From Paulinella micropora (lineage: Eukaryota > Cercozoa > Imbricatea > Euglyphida > Paulinellidae): a DNA stretch of 64,000 bases. A program made the position numbers and the translations under genes. Each line of letters begins with the position of its first letter. Position 1 is the stretch's first letter. This document shows positions 47,738 through 60,195 of this stretch, one piece after another. The stretch is from NCBI GenBank assembly GCA_019918135.1, contig WBZZ01000512.1, positions 38,501 to 102,500 on the forward strand, in the 5' to 3' direction. The notes under the pieces were generated by a model. It was not told the DNA's origin and did no database searches. It saw only the letters and a program-made list of their open reading frames with translations.

Positions 47738-47811
47738 ATTTTTGCTAGCTCTTTAGAAAGTGCGAATTACGCTGAATTAAAGCTCGACGGTCTAAGTGTG
47801 TACGCTCAGAA
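47738..47811. promoter_or_regulatory. bidirectional promoter region, copy 2
   Basis: Identical to 34455-34528, with the same L block between divergent ATGs. Confidence 0.5.
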
Positions 47812-49229
47812 ATGGTTGCTAGTCGCCACAGCCCCAAACGCCGGCGCCTAGCAGAACGCAAGTGCTTAGCCTCAATCCCGCCGCGCTCGTGTTTGCTGTT
47901 CACGATGCCCGACTGCCTTTGGCCCTTGGTCAGAGCATGCTTAGGAGAGGACCGGTTGGCTAGCCTAGTATCGGCCTGCAAACAACTCTCAGCTCTGTGC
48001 AAGCGGCCGTCTTTCTGGACGGGCTTAAGCCACCGGAGTTTAAATTTCATAGACATACTGACCGAAAAATATTTACTGTTTTTAGAGGCCTGTGCTTGAA
48101 AACCCGGACGGAAATATCGGCCTTTTGTGGTCCTGGTGAGATCGAGGCCAGCACAGCTTTGTTGCGCGATATTCACGTGCGTAATCTAAATTGCTACGGC
48201 GATGAATTAAACGAGTTCGAGCCGGCCCTGGCACCGCTGTTATCGGTAGTGGCCTTTGTTCACAAGCTTACCATCAGCGCCACGTCGGGTGACGAGGACG
48301 TTGCCACTGCGCTACGCCAATTGCAGGCGCCTACCACAGTTGCCGAACTAGCGCTAGTAGAAATCCCTCACATGACAGATGACACGTTGGCTGCTGTCGC
48401 GCAGCTCCAGTCACTCACTCGCCTCGACCTCAACTCTTGTTGGCGGCTGACCGCAACGGGGCTCGGACATTTGCGCGCGCTTGACCGACTCCGGAGGCTC
48501 GACTTACGGTCGTGCATGCTAGCCGCCGACGCCAGCCTCAGCTTTTTGCCAAGTCTCAGCGACCTCCGCGTTCTGACGCTGGGCCACGTGGCAGCTGCGA
48601 ATTTTAGGTACGTTGCGTCGCTGCCCAAGCTCCAACAACTGCTGATCGTAACTCGGGAAAATGTGACCTACGACGAGCTATTGCAAGTCTGTGCTTCTAG
48701 CGTCCTACGCGTATTGTACCTGGTACAATGCGCAGCTATTTTGACAGAGACTGTGGATCGGCTCAGACAAACAAAAACTCGCGTTAGCTGTTTCGTAACA
48801 GACGTTTTTCCACCAGATGAAGTTCTGGACTATAATACGCTAAATATAGACGGAGCAGGGGACAAAGCCCCCCGAGCCTTCCTCCCCCTTCAGCCAGCGC
48901 GTGAGACCGGCCAGGGTCCGCAGGTCGTCGGGGCGCGTCTTTTCTCCAGGACACCAGCCGCAGCGAGCGAACGCCAGGCAGTACCAGCTCCGTGGGCCGG
49001 CTGGGCGAAAGAGCTCTTTTTTGACGCTTTCTACCCCGGGCACCGCGTGGCCTCTCTCACTATTTCAGGAATAGAGCAGCTTAGAGGGGGATGCCTCACC
49101 GTTTCCTTCTTCCCGCGCGCCAGACACTTGGCACTCCCTGGCGCGCTTGGCGGGGCGCTGGCTTCCCCCGCCAGCAAGCTAGAAGAGATCGTCGCAGGCC
49201 CGGCGCCAGACCTTGTCCTTTTCTTGTAG
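47812..49229 (+). CDS. F-box-like / LRR protein, copy 2
   Basis: Same product as 34529-35946, including the frame change after the F-box segment (near 48095) and the ambiguous C-terminal part beyond about 48870. The identical break in both copies shows that it predates the duplication, unless the assembler duplicated one sequence. Confidence 0.75.
48840..49178 (-). pseudogene. RCGWCPG-family relic, copy 2
   Basis: Same sequence as 35557-35895, directly downstream of the replicase stop and antisense to the F-box gene end. Confidence 0.5.
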
Positions 49230-52200
49230 TAGCTCGTAGGGGATGGTCAGGTGCGTACCCGGTGCATGGTCGCACTCCTTCGCCTCTTTCGGGCACGCGC
49301 TGGCATCGAGCTCGCTGAAGCTTGCCTTCCCCAGCGCCCGGCTTACCGTCTTGGCCACCTCACGCAGCTGAGCGGCATGTTCGCGCGTCGCGAGAATCTG
49401 CGTCTGTTCGACGAGTTCACTGAGCTCTACGGGCCCCTTGGCGGCCGCCCGTGAGTCAAGCCTGGGCAGAGCCTTCTCGATCCGTCCATAGTCCTTCACC
49501 AGGCCCGTGGTCCCAACTCGGGCAACGTAGGGGAAGAAGCCCGGGTACCGCGCGAGCACATTCACCACTCGCTTCTGCATCTCCTCCAGTGTGTGCAAGC
49601 CCCTGAACTTCTCCATCTCGTCCCTGCGCCACACCACGTTGTTGTAGGCGGAGCCCCCCAGTCGATCAGACGGGTCAGTACCAGTCGCCGCAACCATCTA
49701 TCTTTTGCCGTCCCGGGCTGTCGCTCCTCTGTCTCCTCTTCTTCTTCTTCTTCATGGTCGCTCTCTTTCTTGCCCTCCTCCTCGTCCTCCTCTCTCGCCA
49801 TGTTTTGCAGCTCTCTGGCCAAGGCGCGTGCCAGGGCCAGCTTCTGCATTCGCTCTTCCAGCGGGGCCGCCTGGTCGAGGGCAACAATAAAGTCGGTGGA
49901 CAGCTTCCACCAGCAGCCAAAGCCCAGGTCGCGCTGGTGCTCAACCTCTCGCGCTATCAGGCGCAGCTGCAACGAGGTCGGGATCTCGGAAAGGTGGACG
50001 CGGCCGTGCTTGTCCGTGGACGAGGGGCCCTCCCGGAGATTGCCCACGAGCGCCCATGCACTGACAGTGTTCTGCTTGGCGGCCTTTTCTATCATCTGCC
50101 TCTGCTTCGCGTAGAAATTCTTCTCGATGGTCTTGAACAGCTGACAGTGCTGCCAGGCCTGCTCTGCTCGGGCCTGGTCCCTGTCGTCGTAGAATCGCAG
50201 GTGGCCCAGCCCCCCTTCGCCGAAATAGGCCATGATCTCCCTGGGCTCCTTTATGTTACGCGCCCGCAACAGCATCTGCGCCAGGCCCCGGCCGGTGGGG
50301 CCGGTCACCGCCGCCTTGCCTTCCCTGTCCGCACAGTGCAGCATGATAAGATCAAAAGGCGTTTGCGCGTCCACGGCCACCATGACCGCGCTCGTCGTGA
50401 AAATGAAACGGGTCGCTCTGCCCTCGCCGTGCCGTTCGTCCGCGCCGTCGATGCATTTACAGTCATTGCCACCACTGCACAGCCAGCCGTCGATGTTCGC
50501 CAGGCTGCGCTGTTTGGTCTTGTCTGGCGTCCTGCCGTCTATGATGCGCACGGGCGAGCCCTCCATCCACTCGTTGCGTATCTTGTTGTCCTGGTCGTAC
50601 CGAGCCTTCTGCTCGTCTGTCCAACTTTCTTTGGTGCCCGCGGGCCTGTTCTGCCTGCACAGCTTCTTCGGGTCCATTTCCGGCGTGTGATGCGGCGGGG
50701 CCTTGCCTTCCTCCACTAGCTTGTCGTAGGCCTTGCGCGCTGCCGGGTCGCCCACAAGGTGCGGAAACGTGAGCCCTTCCTTGGTCAACGCGTCGTAAAC
50801 AAACTCCAGCGCGCGCTGGCTGCGGAAGCACACCCAGCTGCGCTGCTTCTGGTCTCGTAGGCTTTCGGCCAAGGTGGTTAGCCAGCTGGTCTGATCGGGC
50901 ACGATCTTGAGCCGGCGCTCCAGGGCAGGCGGCACGTAGGAGTAGTGGTGGAACTCGACCTGTGCCTGCGCTTGCTCCAGCGTGCTGTTGGGGCCCGCGC
51001 GTCTGTAGGCGATACCTTCCTTTTGGTCACAAAACAGGAAGTCATGCAACCTGCTGCATTCTGTCAGGTCCTTGTCCATGATCAGGAGCCGTACCGCTCG
51101 TGTGCAGACGTCCATAAAGTTTCTTTCGTTCTCCCGCAGCTTCCCTCGGTTGGTCTTCTCGCTCACGGACTGGTCGCAGATCAATATGAACTCGTCCACC
51201 ACGCACAGGTCGTACTGTTGAATGAAGGACATCCCGCCCTTGCCCACCTCTTCGCTTTCTATCCGCCACAGGGACTCGTACTGGCAAAAGACGATTTTAG
51301 ATTCGTACAGGTTGTAGTACTTTTTAGTCACTGGGCTTTTCTCGTAGTAAACCACGATGTCATCCAGTATGCCTTGCAGGATACGAACTTCCTCCTCGGC
51401 CACTGCTGCTTTCAGCCTGTCCTCGCAGTAACTCTTCAGTTCCTCTGCTTCCCGCCACGCGCGACAGGCCGCCACCGCCGCTGGTAGCCTGGGCCCGCCG
51501 CCCCGTAATCCACATGATCCTGGCATTCGGGTTCTCTCGGCGCAGCCGGTAGATGTACTCATAGGCCGTGTAGGTCTTGCCCGTCCCCATCCAGGCATTG
51601 AGGCACTGCACGTTGTACTTATCGAACGAGAGCGGGTGCAGCACGCGTCGTTTACTCTCCGTCATGATCATGTCATCCTCCATGTAGAACCGGTTGTTGG
51701 TACAGCTGGAGTAGTTGATCGGCAACAGGACAGACTCCAGGTCGCCGGGCTGAGCCGTCATCTGCGCCACGGACCAGCCGATGTCGGTAGGGGGCACGAG
51801 TCCGGGCACCGCCACGCGCTTCCCTGCCACTTTCATAAACTTGATGCCCTTCTTGCTAGTCTGCACGCCAGGGTACTCAACGTTCTCTCGGAGGTAGGCA
51901 TTCAGCTCACGTACCACCTCGCCCTTGTCCTCGGGTAGCTTGTTTTCGCGGTCCGCGACAATGACTTCGTCGTGCACCAGGCAGGCAACGCTGCAGCCCT
52001 TTTTCTCTTCGAAGAATTTGATAACAGCTCGCATGGTCGTGGCTTCGTACCGTGTGGTCAAGTAATGCACGAAGCGGCCCAGCTTGCCGTAGAGGGTCCC
52101 CGAGCGGCCGGGCAAGACCTCCTCAGTATCGCCCTTCTTGTCACAGGCTTGCCAGAGACGCTTGTAGTAAGACGAGCCCAGAAACTTAGCGGCCTCTTGG

Positions 52201-52713
52201 ATCGACGCTCGGTAGGCCCGCACGGTAGGGTAGTCGTCGGCGGTAGCAGATCGCCCCAGCTTGTAGCCGCCGTGTGTAATCTTGAGCATGGCCTCCTGCG
52301 CCCTCCCGGTCCGTCTTCAGCTCCTCCTGCACACGCCCGAGCACCTCTTCACGTCGCTCCACGTACTCTTGCAGGGCCGAGACCTTGTCGCCCAGGGTTT
52401 CACTGGCACGCGGCAGCTCGCGGATCAGGTACCAGAGAAAGAAGGGCACCGAGTTTTTGATGTCGAATTGCCAGTGCCAGTCTTCGAGACACAGCCTGCG
52501 CAGGGCCTTGGGCGCGTTCTGGTAGCCGCGGTCCGCGTACAGCCGCCCGCCTTTGCCGCCTTTGCCGTAATTGTAGAACACCTCCAGCCCGCCGTCGGCA
52601 TTGCAGGCCGCGTGCAGCCTCGTCAGGAATTGTTTGTAGGCCGGGTTGAAGCGCTTGTTTTCCGCTAGCAGGGACAGCTTGGCAGGGTCCCCCGTCTCGA
52701 ACAGAGTCAGCAT
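49179..52713 (-). CDS. TV-Pol/UL9-like replicase, copy 2
   Basis: Same four-frame structure as 35896-39430, starting at ATG 52713 (MLTLFETGDP) and ending CDDLF at 49179. Motif A (DIKNSVP), motif C (VHDEV), Walker A (GTGKT, about 51,580), Walker B (VVDEF, about 51,190) and motif VI (QMLLRARN) are all unchanged. The three frame changes coincide exactly with copy 1. Confidence 0.8.
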
Positions 52714-53296
52714 TTCACGCCTGTACCTACCAGAACAGACATCTAATAAAAATTTGGACGATCGAAAAATTTTCGCGGAAATTTCACGGGTTTTGCGGAC
52801 CAAGGGAAATTTCGGCAATAGTCTAGGTTCCGGCTCAAGGGACTTGCTTGGTTCTGAAAAGAACCAAGTCTGAGCTGGTCACGACCGACGACTGGTCTAC
52901 CGAGGCACGTGACCGGGCACGCGCCGCTGGTCCGGCGGCTCCTATCTGGCCGGGCCGGCACCGGCCTATCGACAATTTTTTAATTAAATTTTTTTTACTA
53001 GTGAAAACGACCCCCCCCTCTCTCCAGTACCGGTCCGACGAAACGACCCCCCCCCCCTCTCCGGTACCGGTCCGACGAAACAACCCCCCACCCCCCCCCC
53101 TCCGGTGCCAGTTCTGAGGAAATGACCCCCCCCACCAAAAGTCAAAAATGATGTTTCAACACCCCCCCCCCCCCCCTAAGACCAGTTGTCCCCAATAGGG
53201 GGCGGGGCACCACCCGCCGCACCTGCTGCGTTTTGGCCCCCTAGTGGCTACAGCCCCCTTCACCACCCCAACCCCCCCTCAACCACCCAAAGTCTG
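52714..53296. other. replicase upstream region, copy 2
   Basis: As 39431-40010, with altered C-run lengths in the CCGGTCCGACGAAAC units and an added CTG near 53226. GGCCTATCGACAATT is at about 52963. Confidence 0.65.
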
Positions 53297-54410
53297 GACC
53301 AGTCGTCACAAATTCTGAGATATACACTAATTTTTAACGACTGGTCCAGACTTCACGGGTGGCACCCTCCGCTTACTCCCCGGGAATTCAGCACACCCCC
53401 CCCCCCAAAGTCGGGGCCAGTCGTTACAAATTCTGAGATATACCACTAATTTCCAACGACTGGTCCACACTTTGTTTTTTCACATGCTAGTGGTGGCACC
53501 CTCCTCTTACTCCCCGGGAATTCGACCTTTCTATCCCAAAGTCGGGGCCAGTCGTTAAAAATTCTGAGATAGTGACTAATTTTTCACGACTGGTCCAGAC
53601 TTCACGGGATGCCACCCCTCCGCTACTTCCCGGGAATCCAGCCTCTTTTCCCCACCCACCCGCTATTCCCGTCATTTTTTCCCTTTCCGGACCAGTCGTC
53701 ACAGGCAAGACACTTATACACTAAGTTCCATCGACTGGCCTCGACCGTATTTTTTCACGCAGGAGGTGGCACCCGCGCACACTACGTAACGGCTAAGTGG
53801 CACACCAACCGCTATTTCCGTAGTTTTTTACCTTTCGGGCCAGTCGATGCAAACAAACTGATATAAGACTAGGTTCTAACGACTGGTCTCGACCGTACTT
53901 TTTTCCGGTGGGGGGGGTGGCACCGGGTCCACTACGTAACGGCTAAGTGGCACACCAACCGCTATTTCCGTAGTTTTTTTACCTTCCGGGCCAGTCGATA
54001 CAAACAAACTGATATAGGGCTAGGTTCTAACGACTGGTCTCGACCGTAACTTTTTCAGGCAGGAGGTGGCACCCGCGTCCACTATGTAACGGCTAAGTGG
54101 CGATCGCCGCTTAGCCGTTACATAGCGGGTCCCGGTGTCCCTCCCCCTCCCACCCGTCCCCTCTTTTTTTACCTTCCGGGCCAGTCGATACAAACAAACT
54201 GATATAGGACTAGGTTCTAACGACTGGTCTCGACCTTAACTTTTTCCGGGAGGAGGTGGCACCAGGGTCCACTATCTAACGGCTAAGTGGCAATCGCCGC
54301 TTAGCCGTTAAGTAGTGGGTTCCGGTGCTCCCACCTGTCCCCTCTTTTTTTACCTTCCGGGCCAGTCGATACAAACAAACTGATATAAGGCTAGGTTCCT
54401 ACGACTGGTC
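53297..54410. repeat. hairpin array, copy 2 (candidate origin)
   Basis: The same eight GACCAGTCGT/ACGACTGGTC hairpins with unchanged arms. The two palindromes lie at 54082-54125 (GATC centre, unchanged) and 54269-54318 (centre now CAATCG). Variation lies in the C-runs between hairpins. Confidence 0.75.
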
Positions 54411-55468
54411 CCGACCGCAACTTTTTCTGGTGGGAGGTGGCAATGGTGGCCATGATAGGGGGGGGGGGGTAACCAGGTATCCAGCGTCAGGGTAGCCAGG
54501 GTAGGGGGGGGTATCAGGTATCGGGGTAGCCAGGGTAGGGGGGGGTATCAGGTATCGGTGTAGCCAGGATAGGGGGGGGGGGGGTATCCATCGTCGAGGT
54601 AGCCAGGGTAGGGGGGGGGGTATCCATCGTCGAGGTAGCCAGGGTAGGGGGGGTAGCCATCGTCGGGGTAGCCAGGGTAGGGGGGGGGGTATCCATAGTC
54701 GAGGTAGCCAAGGTAGGGGGGGGGGGGGGTAGCCATCGTCGGGGTAGCCAGGGTAGGGGGGGGGGGGTAGCCATCGTCGAGGTAGCCAGCGTCGGGGTAG
54801 CCAGCGTCGGGGTAGCCATGTGCCAGGTGTAGCCACGCCCCAGATTCCTGTGGTGAGTGGTGTGTGTGAGAGTACACACACTCCACGAGCCCAAGCTTGC
54901 ACTGTACTTAGCACGGTGCCTGCTTCTCGAAATTTTTTTCGGTGAAACCGTTATTTTTATGTACTATTTTTCAGAAAACACACACTTGTGGGACGGGTCC
55001 GGTGCCACCGCCCACCACAAAATTTTTTATTGCAGATTCTGGTAGCGCGTGTCCTGAAAAGTTGAATGCCACTTTTCCCGACCGGAACGGACCAGCCAAT
55101 TTTGCAGGGGAAAGCAGCAAAGTTTCGCCGCCAGAATCCTGCCACCAGAAAAATCAGGTGTTTTCTGCCACCCGATGCAACCCGACGTGATACGGCCGAA
55201 ACTGACATTTTTAGAGTGTATTTCGGCATTGCCAAAAATCGTCTTCACTATTGTATTTTTGCACAGGTGGCACCGGTGACAGAGAAAATGAGTGTAACAC
55301 GGCTGGTGGCACCATAGGCGGGTATTACCCTAGTTGTGGTAATGTGTCACAAATGCCACTTTTACTGACCGGGCCGACCGGGTGACTAATGCCAATATAC
55401 TTATCCGCAAGGACAAAAATGGCATTTGTTTTATCAGGCCTATCGACAATTCTTTTGAAAATATTTAC
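54411..55468. repeat. VNTR and GGTGCCACC spacer, copy 2
   Basis: The VNTR spans about 54450-54828, with the same number of units as copy 1 and G-runs differing by one or two bases. It is followed by the spacer with GGTGGCACC motifs and GGCCTATCGACAATT near 55437. One T replaces C at about 55254. Confidence 0.75.
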
Positions 55469-55499
<31 letters not shown>

Positions 55500-58400
55500 T
55501 GTGTGTATGTATGTATGAGTATGAGTATGAGTATGAGTGTGAGTATAAGTATGAGTATGACTCTGAGTATGACTCTGCAGCTGAGTATGAGTATGAGTGT
55601 GAGTATGAGTATGAGTATGACTCTGCGTGAGTATGAGTATGAGTATGAGTATGAGTATGAGTATGAGTATAAGTATGAGTATGACTCTGAGTATGACTCT
55701 GAGTGTGAGTATGAGTATGAGTGTGAGTATGAGTATGAGTTTGAGTATGAGTATGATCATGAGCATGAGTATGCATATGAGTATGAGTATGAGTATATAC
55801 GTATGAGTGTGAGTATGAGTATGCGTATGAGTATGAGTATGCGTATGAGTATGAGTATGAGTATGAGTATGACTATGAGTATGAGTATGAGTATGAGTAT
55901 GAGTATGAGTATGCATATGAGTATGAGTATGAGTATGATACTCATATACTCATAATCATATACTCACGTATACGTATACACTAATATTAATACACTCATA
56001 TATCTAGTATATACACTCATACATGTACACTCATACACTCATACTCATATGATCATGATTATATGATTATATGAGTATATAAGTATAAGTATGAGTATGA
56101 GTATAAGTATGAGTATGAGTCTGAAATATTATGAGTATGAGTAAGCTTATATGAGTATGAGTGTGAGTATGAGTATCAGTTAGACAAACTAACTTATTAA
56201 CCTGGAAAAGTTTTTTCTGAAAAATGTTGTGTTATGGACCGGCCGGCCAGTGTGAAAAAAAGGTGGAATGCCAGCTGTCATAAATTTTTAATTTATTCGA
56301 CAAAATTTGACAAATTTCTGGGCTATGGTGGCTTCTCTGGAATTTTCTACGCAAAAATTACCACAATGTTACCACAATGATCAAAATGTGAAATGCCACC
56401 CTGCTGCCACCCTGCCAGAATTTTGTGGGTAATTTTGACACTGTACTGTACTGTACTGAACTTAGAACGCCCTGCGGGCGGTGGGTGCCACAAGTTTAGT
56501 GGCAATGTGAAAACAAACTGTATAATCTACTCGGACGGTCGGCAACAGAATATCTAGAATATTTTGAGAGTCTAGAATCTATCTGACTCTATAAATTATA
56601 TATTAATAAATCTAGTAGTATCAAACTAGAAAACTAGGGTAAATCTAATAAATGTAAATAATTCAATTGATCATGATCATGAATTGCAACTTGTGAGTCT
56701 TAGTTGAAGTATATCTAGCAGTAATATTATATTCGGCTAGATATTCTGGATATTGTACTAGTGTTGTACTGTAACTGTGTCAGACAGTAAAGTAAACTAG
56801 CTATAGAATACTACTACCGTACTGTACTACTAAGTACTACTTATTAATACTATTAATACTACATAGAGTAACTAGCTCACCAGTACAGAAATACTACTTG
56901 AATACTACCGGTAACATAAATAAAATATTTAATTAAAATATTACTTGAATACTACCGGTAACATAAATAAAATATTTAATTAAAATAAACTTCTATTTTA
57001 TTATTAATAAAATTTAATTTTAAGAAAATTAATTTAATATTTACTTGACCTACCGCTGAAATTGATTTATTTACGAAGCTAAAAAATAAAACATAATACA
57101 TAAAACATAAAACATAAAACGTAAAACATACAACATACAACATACAACATACAACGTACAACGTACAACGTAGAACATACAATATACAATATACAACATA
57201 CAACATACAACATATAACATACAACATATATATACAACATACAACATACAACATACAACATACAACATACAACATACAACATACTACGTACAACATACAA
57301 CATACAACATAGAACATACAACATGCAACATGCAACATGCAACATAACATACAACATACAACATACAACATACCATACAACATACAATATACAACATACA
57401 ACATACAACATACAACATACACCATACAACATACAACATACACATACAACATACACATACACATACACATACACATACACGTAAACGTAATAAACGTAAA
57501 CGTAAACGTAAACATAAACATAAACATAAACATGAACATAAACATGAACATGAACATGAACATGAACATAAACATGAACATAAACATAAACATAAACATA
57601 AACAATAAAACATAAACAATCAACAGAAACAATCAACAGAAACAATCAACAGAAACAATCAACAGAGACAATCAACAGAAACAATCAACAGAAACAATCA
57701 ACAGAAACAATCAACAGAAACAATCAACAGAAACAATCAACAGAAGCAATAAACAGAAGCAATAAACAGAAGCAATAAACAGAAGCAATAAACAGAAGCA
57801 ATAAACAGAAACAATAAACAGAAGCAATAAACATAAACAATAAACAGAAACAATAAACGAAACAATAAACAGAAACAATAAACAGAAACAATAAACAGAA
57901 ACAATAAACAGAAACGATAAACAGAAACAATAAACAGAAACAATAAACAGAAACAATAAACAGAAACAATAAACAGAAACAATAAACAGAAACAATAAAC
58001 AGAAACAATAAACAGAAACAATAAACAGAAACAATAAACAGAAACAATAAACATAAACAGAAACATAAACATAAACATAAACATAAACATAAACATAAAC
58101 ATAAACATAAACATACACATAAACAATACTCATAAACAATACACATAAACAATACACATAAATACACATAAACAATACACATAAACAATACACATAAACA
58201 ATACACATAAACAATAAACATAAACAATAAACATAAACAATAAACATAAACAATAAACATAAACAATCAACAGAAACAATCAACATAAACAATCAACATA
58301 AAACAATAAAAATAAAACAATCAACATAAACAATCAACATAAACAATCAACATAAACAACCAACATAAACAACCAACATAAACAACCAACATAAACAATC

Positions 58401-59559
58401 AACATAAACAATCAACATAAACAATCAACATAAACAATCAACATAAACAATCAACATAAACAATCAACATAAACAATCAACATAAACAATCAACATAAAC
58501 AATCAACACAAACAATCAACATAAACAATCAACATAAACAATCAACAATACACAATCAACAATCAACAATCAACAATAAACAATCAACATAAACAATCAA
58601 CATAAACAATCAACATAAAGAATCAACATAAACAATCAACATAAACAATCAACATAAACAATCAACATAAACAATCAACATAAACAATAAACATAAACAA
58701 TAAACATAAACAATAAACATAAACAATAAACATAAACAGAAACAATAAACAATAAACAATCAACATAAACAATCAACATAAACAATCAACATAAACAATA
58801 AACATAAACAATAAACATAAACAATAAACATAAACAATAAACATAAACAATAAACATAAACAATAAACAGAAACAATAAACAGAAACAATAGACAGAAAC
58901 AATAAACAGAAACAATAGACAGAAACAATAAACAGAAACAATAAACAGAAACAATAAACAGAAACAATAAACAGAAACAATAAACAGAAACAATAAACAG
59001 AAACAACAAACATAAACAATAAACATAAATAATAAACATAAATAATAAACATAAACAATAAACATAAACAATAAACATAAACAATAAACATAAACAATAA
59101 ATATAAACAAGAAACATAAACAATAAACATAAACAATAAACATAAACAATAAACATAAACAATAAACATAAACATAAACGTAAACATAAACATAAACAAT
59201 AAACAATAAACAATAAACATAAACAATAAACAATAAACAATAAACAATAAACAATAACAAACAATAAATAATAAACAATAAACAATAAACAATAAACAAT
59301 AAATAATAAACAATAAACAATAAACAATAAACAATAAACAATCAGCAATAAGCAATAAGCAATAAACAATAAGCAATAATCAATAAACAATAAACAATAA
59401 ACAATAAACAATAAACAATAAACAATAAACAATATTATAATAAACAATAAACAATAAACAATAAATAAACAATAAACAATAAACAATAGATAGATAGAAT
59501 CGATGGAATGGATGGAATGGATGGATGGATACATAGACGGGCCGCTGCATGCTCCGTTC
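55469..59559. repeat. satellite and AT-rich part, copy 2
   Basis: GAGTAT satellite 55508-55942, AT-rich segment 55943-57082, ACATACAAC array 57083-57480, AAACAT/AACAATCAACAG arrays 57480-59490, GGAATGGAT units to about 59530. It differs from copy 1 by a few repeat-unit gains and losses (for example the AAACAT block near 59170). No genes. Confidence 0.9.
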
Positions 59560-59626
59560 GCTCGCTTCGCTCGATCCGGAGCCTGCATCGGCATACCTTG
59601 CTGTGGGAGATACTAAATAGATAGGT

Positions 59627-59712
<86 letters not shown>

Positions 59713-60195
59713 GTAGGTAGGTAGGTAGGTAGGTAGGTAGGTAGGTCAACCATCAACCATCAACCATCAACCATCAACCATCAACAATCAACAATCAACA
59801 ATCAACAATCAACAATCAACAATCAACAATCAACAATAAACAATAAACAATAAACAGTAAACAATAAACAATAAACAATAAACAATAAACAGTAAACAAT
59901 TTAAACAATAAAGTTAAACAATAAACAATCAACAATCAACAATAAACAATAAACAATAAACAATAAACAATAAACAATAAACAGTAAACAATAAACAATA
60001 AACAATAAACAATAAACAATAAACAGTAAACAATTTAAACAAGTTAAACAATAAACAATAAACAATAAACAATAAACAATAAACAATAAACAATAAACAA
60101 TAACAATAAACAATAAACATAAACATAAACATAAACATAAACATAAGCGCATAAAAGTCATAAACATAAACATAAACATAAACATAAACATAAAC
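59560..60195. repeat. AGAT/GGTA tetranucleotides and CAACCAT/AACAAT arrays
   Basis: GCTCGCTTCGCTCGATCCGG and TACCTTGCTGTGGGAGATAC form a short unique block repeated at 62623-62685. (AGAT)n spans 59620-59712, (GGTA)n 59713-59746, then (CAACCAT)n and AACAATCAACAATAAAC arrays to 60195. Confidence 0.9.

Larger units (their letters stand above)
46299..59559. mobile_element. 13.28-kb replicase-bearing unit, copy 2
   Basis: Direct repeat of 33015-46291 in the same orientation. In the coding part (to 52713) I see the same genes with the same frame changes and identical translated segments. Differences are confined to non-coding arrays: homopolymer lengths, an added CTG near 53226, a CAATTG-to-CAATCG change at 54292, and single substitutions in the AT-rich part. 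The right flank is GCTCGCTTCGCTCG, not the TACAACA that follows copy 1. Confidence 0.65.

Noticed and set aside
59620-59746. Telomeric repeat
   Set aside because: AGAT and GGTA tetranucleotides do not match known telomere units, and unique sequence follows.
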